Shown here piece after piece: positions 14,690 through 15,848 of a DNA stretch of 15,848 nucleotides. Under the pieces are notes generated by a model, which ran no database searches, was not told where the DNA came from, and saw nothing but the letters and a program-made list of their open reading frames with translations. The position numbers and the translations under genes were made by a program. The DNA lies in contig JBNKVT010000016.1 of the NCBI GenBank assembly GCA_050299335.1, positions 1 through 15,848 on the forward strand, in the 5' to 3' direction. The stretch's first letter is position 1, and each line of letters starts with the position of its first letter. The stretch is from JBNKVT01 sp050299335. GTDB lineage: Bacteria; Pseudomonadota; Alphaproteobacteria; Rhodobacterales; Rhodobacteraceae.

Positions 14690-15293
14690 ATGCATTGGCC
14701 ATTGTCTTGATGTGATCGATGCGATTGTGTTGGGGCACTGGGCGAAGAAGTTCCAGGCATCGCAGCATTTGTCGACGATCTCTTCATGGCTGTCGAAGAC
14801 GGTGATCGCGAGTTTGTTTGCGCGCAGATACTGCCAGACGTTTTCAATCGGGTTGAGTTCTGGACCATAGAGCAGAACCGGATCAGATTGAACCAATCTG
14901 ATCCCAGGATTTTACTCAAGCCTACGTCTCTGGACCAAAATTCCTTTTCAGACTGCGACAGTCTGAAACGATTTTGGTCTAGGGCGGCAGGGGCAGGAGT
15001 GTGATATTGTCTGGAATCCTCAGGGCCTTTGCGCCATGCCGGCCGGCGCCGTCGAGCACGAGGATGGCGTGGGCACCGGGCGCCACGGTGCTGGCGATCT
15101 CGGTGAGGTGCATGTTCATGGCCTCGGTATCGGCGTAAGTCAGGACCACCCCGGCGGCGACCCCGCGCCTGGGGCTGGCGGCGCCGAAGATGCAGCTCCA
15201 TTTGTAGCGCGTGTCGCGGGGCGCGCGCGGGTGGGTGCCGGTCCTTGCCCATTTCCGCGTCAGAGCTCCCTGCTGCCCGGCGCGCGTTTTATC
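14690..15293 (-). pseudogene. IS630-family transposase, N-terminally deleted and interrupted
   Basis: Two separated pieces are recognisable on the minus strand. From 15293, a frame reads KTRAGQQGALTRKWARTGTH, then RYKWSCIFGAASPRRGV, LTYADTEAMNMHLTEIAS, APGAHAILVLDGAGRHGAKA and DNITLLPLPP, ending at an in-frame TAG (14981-14979). From 14869, a frame reads YGPELNPIENVWQYLRANKL and then IVDKCCDAWNFFA. Together they hold the second catalytic Asp (LVLDGAG) and the Glu (ELNPIEN) of the DDE site. The N-terminal helix-turn-helix region is absent, and an in-frame TGA lies at 15326-15324. The C-terminal end is also off frame near the terminal repeat. It is not functional. Confidence 0.85.
14868..14981. 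mobile_element. MITE-like element of about 110 bp inserted in the IS630 remnant
   Basis: TA occurs at both edges (14868-14869 and 14980-14981). The ends are imperfect inverted repeats: GAGCAGAACCGGATCAG inward from 14870 and GACCAAAATCGTTTCAG inward from 14979, with 15 of the first 21 bases identical. Each half is itself a hairpin. Half A (14870-14917) has a perfect 11-bp core GGATCAGATTG/CAATCTGATCC around AAC. Half B (14933-14979) has outer arms GACCAAAAT/ATTTTGGTC and a perfect 10-bp core TTTCAGACTG/CAGTCTGAAA around CGA. It has no coding capacity. Removing 112 bp (element plus one TA) rejoins the transposase as LPPYGPELNPIENVW, the family consensus, which proves it is an insertion. Confidence 0.85.
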
Positions 15294-15307
15294 TTTGCCT
15301 CCTTCAT

Positions 15308-15328
15308 TCTGACTCCGATGGAGTCAGA
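15308..15328. repeat. Perfect 9-bp hairpin in the IS630 remnant
   Basis: TCTGACTCC (15308-15316) and GGAGTCAGA (15320-15328) around loop GAT. A weaker outward extension may reach CGTTTT (15285-15290) and AAAACG (15352-15357). The size and three-base loop resemble the hairpins of the MITE-like element at 14868-14981, but the sequence is different. It lies exactly where the transposase reading frame loses its N-terminal part. Confidence 0.6.
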
Positions 15329-15381
15329 CTTTCGACAGAAAGGGAATCCAAAAAACGAGTCAGGTCATCGGGCGTTTGGTA

Positions 15382-15848
15382 TAAGTCCCCGCGGGATCCG
15401 GTCCCGTCGACCGGTCCCTTCCCCCGTTCGCGGCGAAAGGGGAAAATATGTGTCGTGCCACGATGCGCCCGCCCTCCCCCAGGGGCCAGGGCTATCGCAT
15501 ATGAAAGTATTGCGTCTCTTTCGCGTACATGTTGCCCGCCCTGATCCTGCACCTTCCGGAAGTCAGCCCTGCCCTGCCGGGATTTCGAAATGAAGGCTAA
15601 GCCCGGCCCAGGGTGGGCGCTGTCCGGGCCCCTCAGCGGACCACTTTATGGCGCAGTCGCTTCCGAGCAGGCCGCTCTCAGCATGTGTCAGCAACGCGCC
15701 CGCCCCTCGGATGGGTCGGGCTTGGCCCGGTGCTGGTCGCACCGTGCGGGTGTGGAGCGGGGAGAAATGGGGACGGCGAAGCTATGGATTTGGGGCGGGA
15801 TTGGGGGTTGGCTCGAATGGAGGAAACCGAACCTCAGGCGGGTTTCCC
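15382..15848. other. Gene-free right end of the window
   Basis: No gene I can support in 467 bp. Reading frames on both strands are short and have unlike composition to neighbouring genes. Possible structures are a terminator-like fold around 15419-15448, with TTCCCC and GGGGAA enclosing TTCGC/GCGAA and followed by AATATG, and an inverted repeat GGAAACC (15822-15828)/GGTTTCC (15841-15847) at the very edge. The stretch may be leader DNA of a gene beyond the window or further mobile-element debris. Confidence 0.4.

Larger units (their letters stand above)
14677..15381 (-). mobile_element. IS630-family insertion sequence remnant
   Basis: The left end at 14679 reads CCAACCGCCCTATG; the right end, read inward from 15379 on the minus strand, is CCAAACGCCCGATG: 12 of 14 bases identical. 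Each is flanked by TA (14677-14678 and 15380-15381), the target that IS630/Tc1-type elements duplicate. Inside lies a decayed IS630-type transposase gene. About 700 bp is left of an expected 1.0-1.2 kb, the missing part being the transposase N-terminal coding region. A smaller element is inserted inside (14868-14981), and a further hairpin lies at 15308-15328. Confidence 0.8.

Noticed and set aside
15304..15552. 82-codon minus-strand frame crossing the IS630 right end
   Set aside because: It crosses the IS boundary and ends in the hairpin at 15308-15328; no motif or ribosome binding site supports it.

Overview
The window looks like a chromosomal segment of a high-GC alphaproteobacterium, most likely of the order Rhodobacterales. 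This is an inference from protein style, very high G+C at codon third positions, and the grouping of a HIG1-type small membrane protein, a PduO-type cobalamin adenosyltransferase and etfBA. Nearly all genes are intact housekeeping or accessory genes. Both edges carry mobile-element debris.

Left edge (1-480): the first 20 codons of an IS5-family transposase on the minus strand, its probable terminal repeat near 117, then about 360 bp with no recognisable gene. A type II thymidine kinase (482-1072, +) follows. It converges on a minus-strand block across a 297-bp gap that contains three strong hairpins.

Minus-strand block (6560 down to 1370): UbiK-family accessory factor; a secreted Cache-like sensory protein 22 bp ahead of a full chemoreceptor (MCP); a YbjN-family protein; then a tight run of proC, a small repeat-bearing helical protein and a CsaA-like tRNA-binding protein.

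Plus-strand block (6676-11081): lgt, a MidA/NDUFAF7-type methyltransferase, a PgeF/YfiH laccase-domain protein and a short-chain dehydrogenase. Each start overlaps the previous stop (ATGA, ATGA, GTGA), so this is a translationally coupled chain. After a short gap come the HIG1-like protein and the cobalamin adenosyltransferase. A minus-strand GyrI-like effector-binding protein and a plus-strand DMT-family exporter follow, divergent from each other.

Right edge: etfB and etfA overlap and encode the electron transfer flavoprotein. One base after the etfA stop lies an IS630-family remnant (about 14677-15381) with imperfect terminal repeats and flanking TA. Its transposase gene lacks the N-terminal region and is split by a second, roughly 110-bp MITE-like element made of two hairpins. 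That small element has related ends and a duplicated TA, and removing it restores the transposase reading frame exactly. The last 467 bp hold no gene I can support.

No CRISPR array, tRNA, rRNA, defence or biosynthetic island is visible. The best candidates for novelty are the nested MITE-like element and the secreted Cache protein paired with an MCP. The rest is ordinary.
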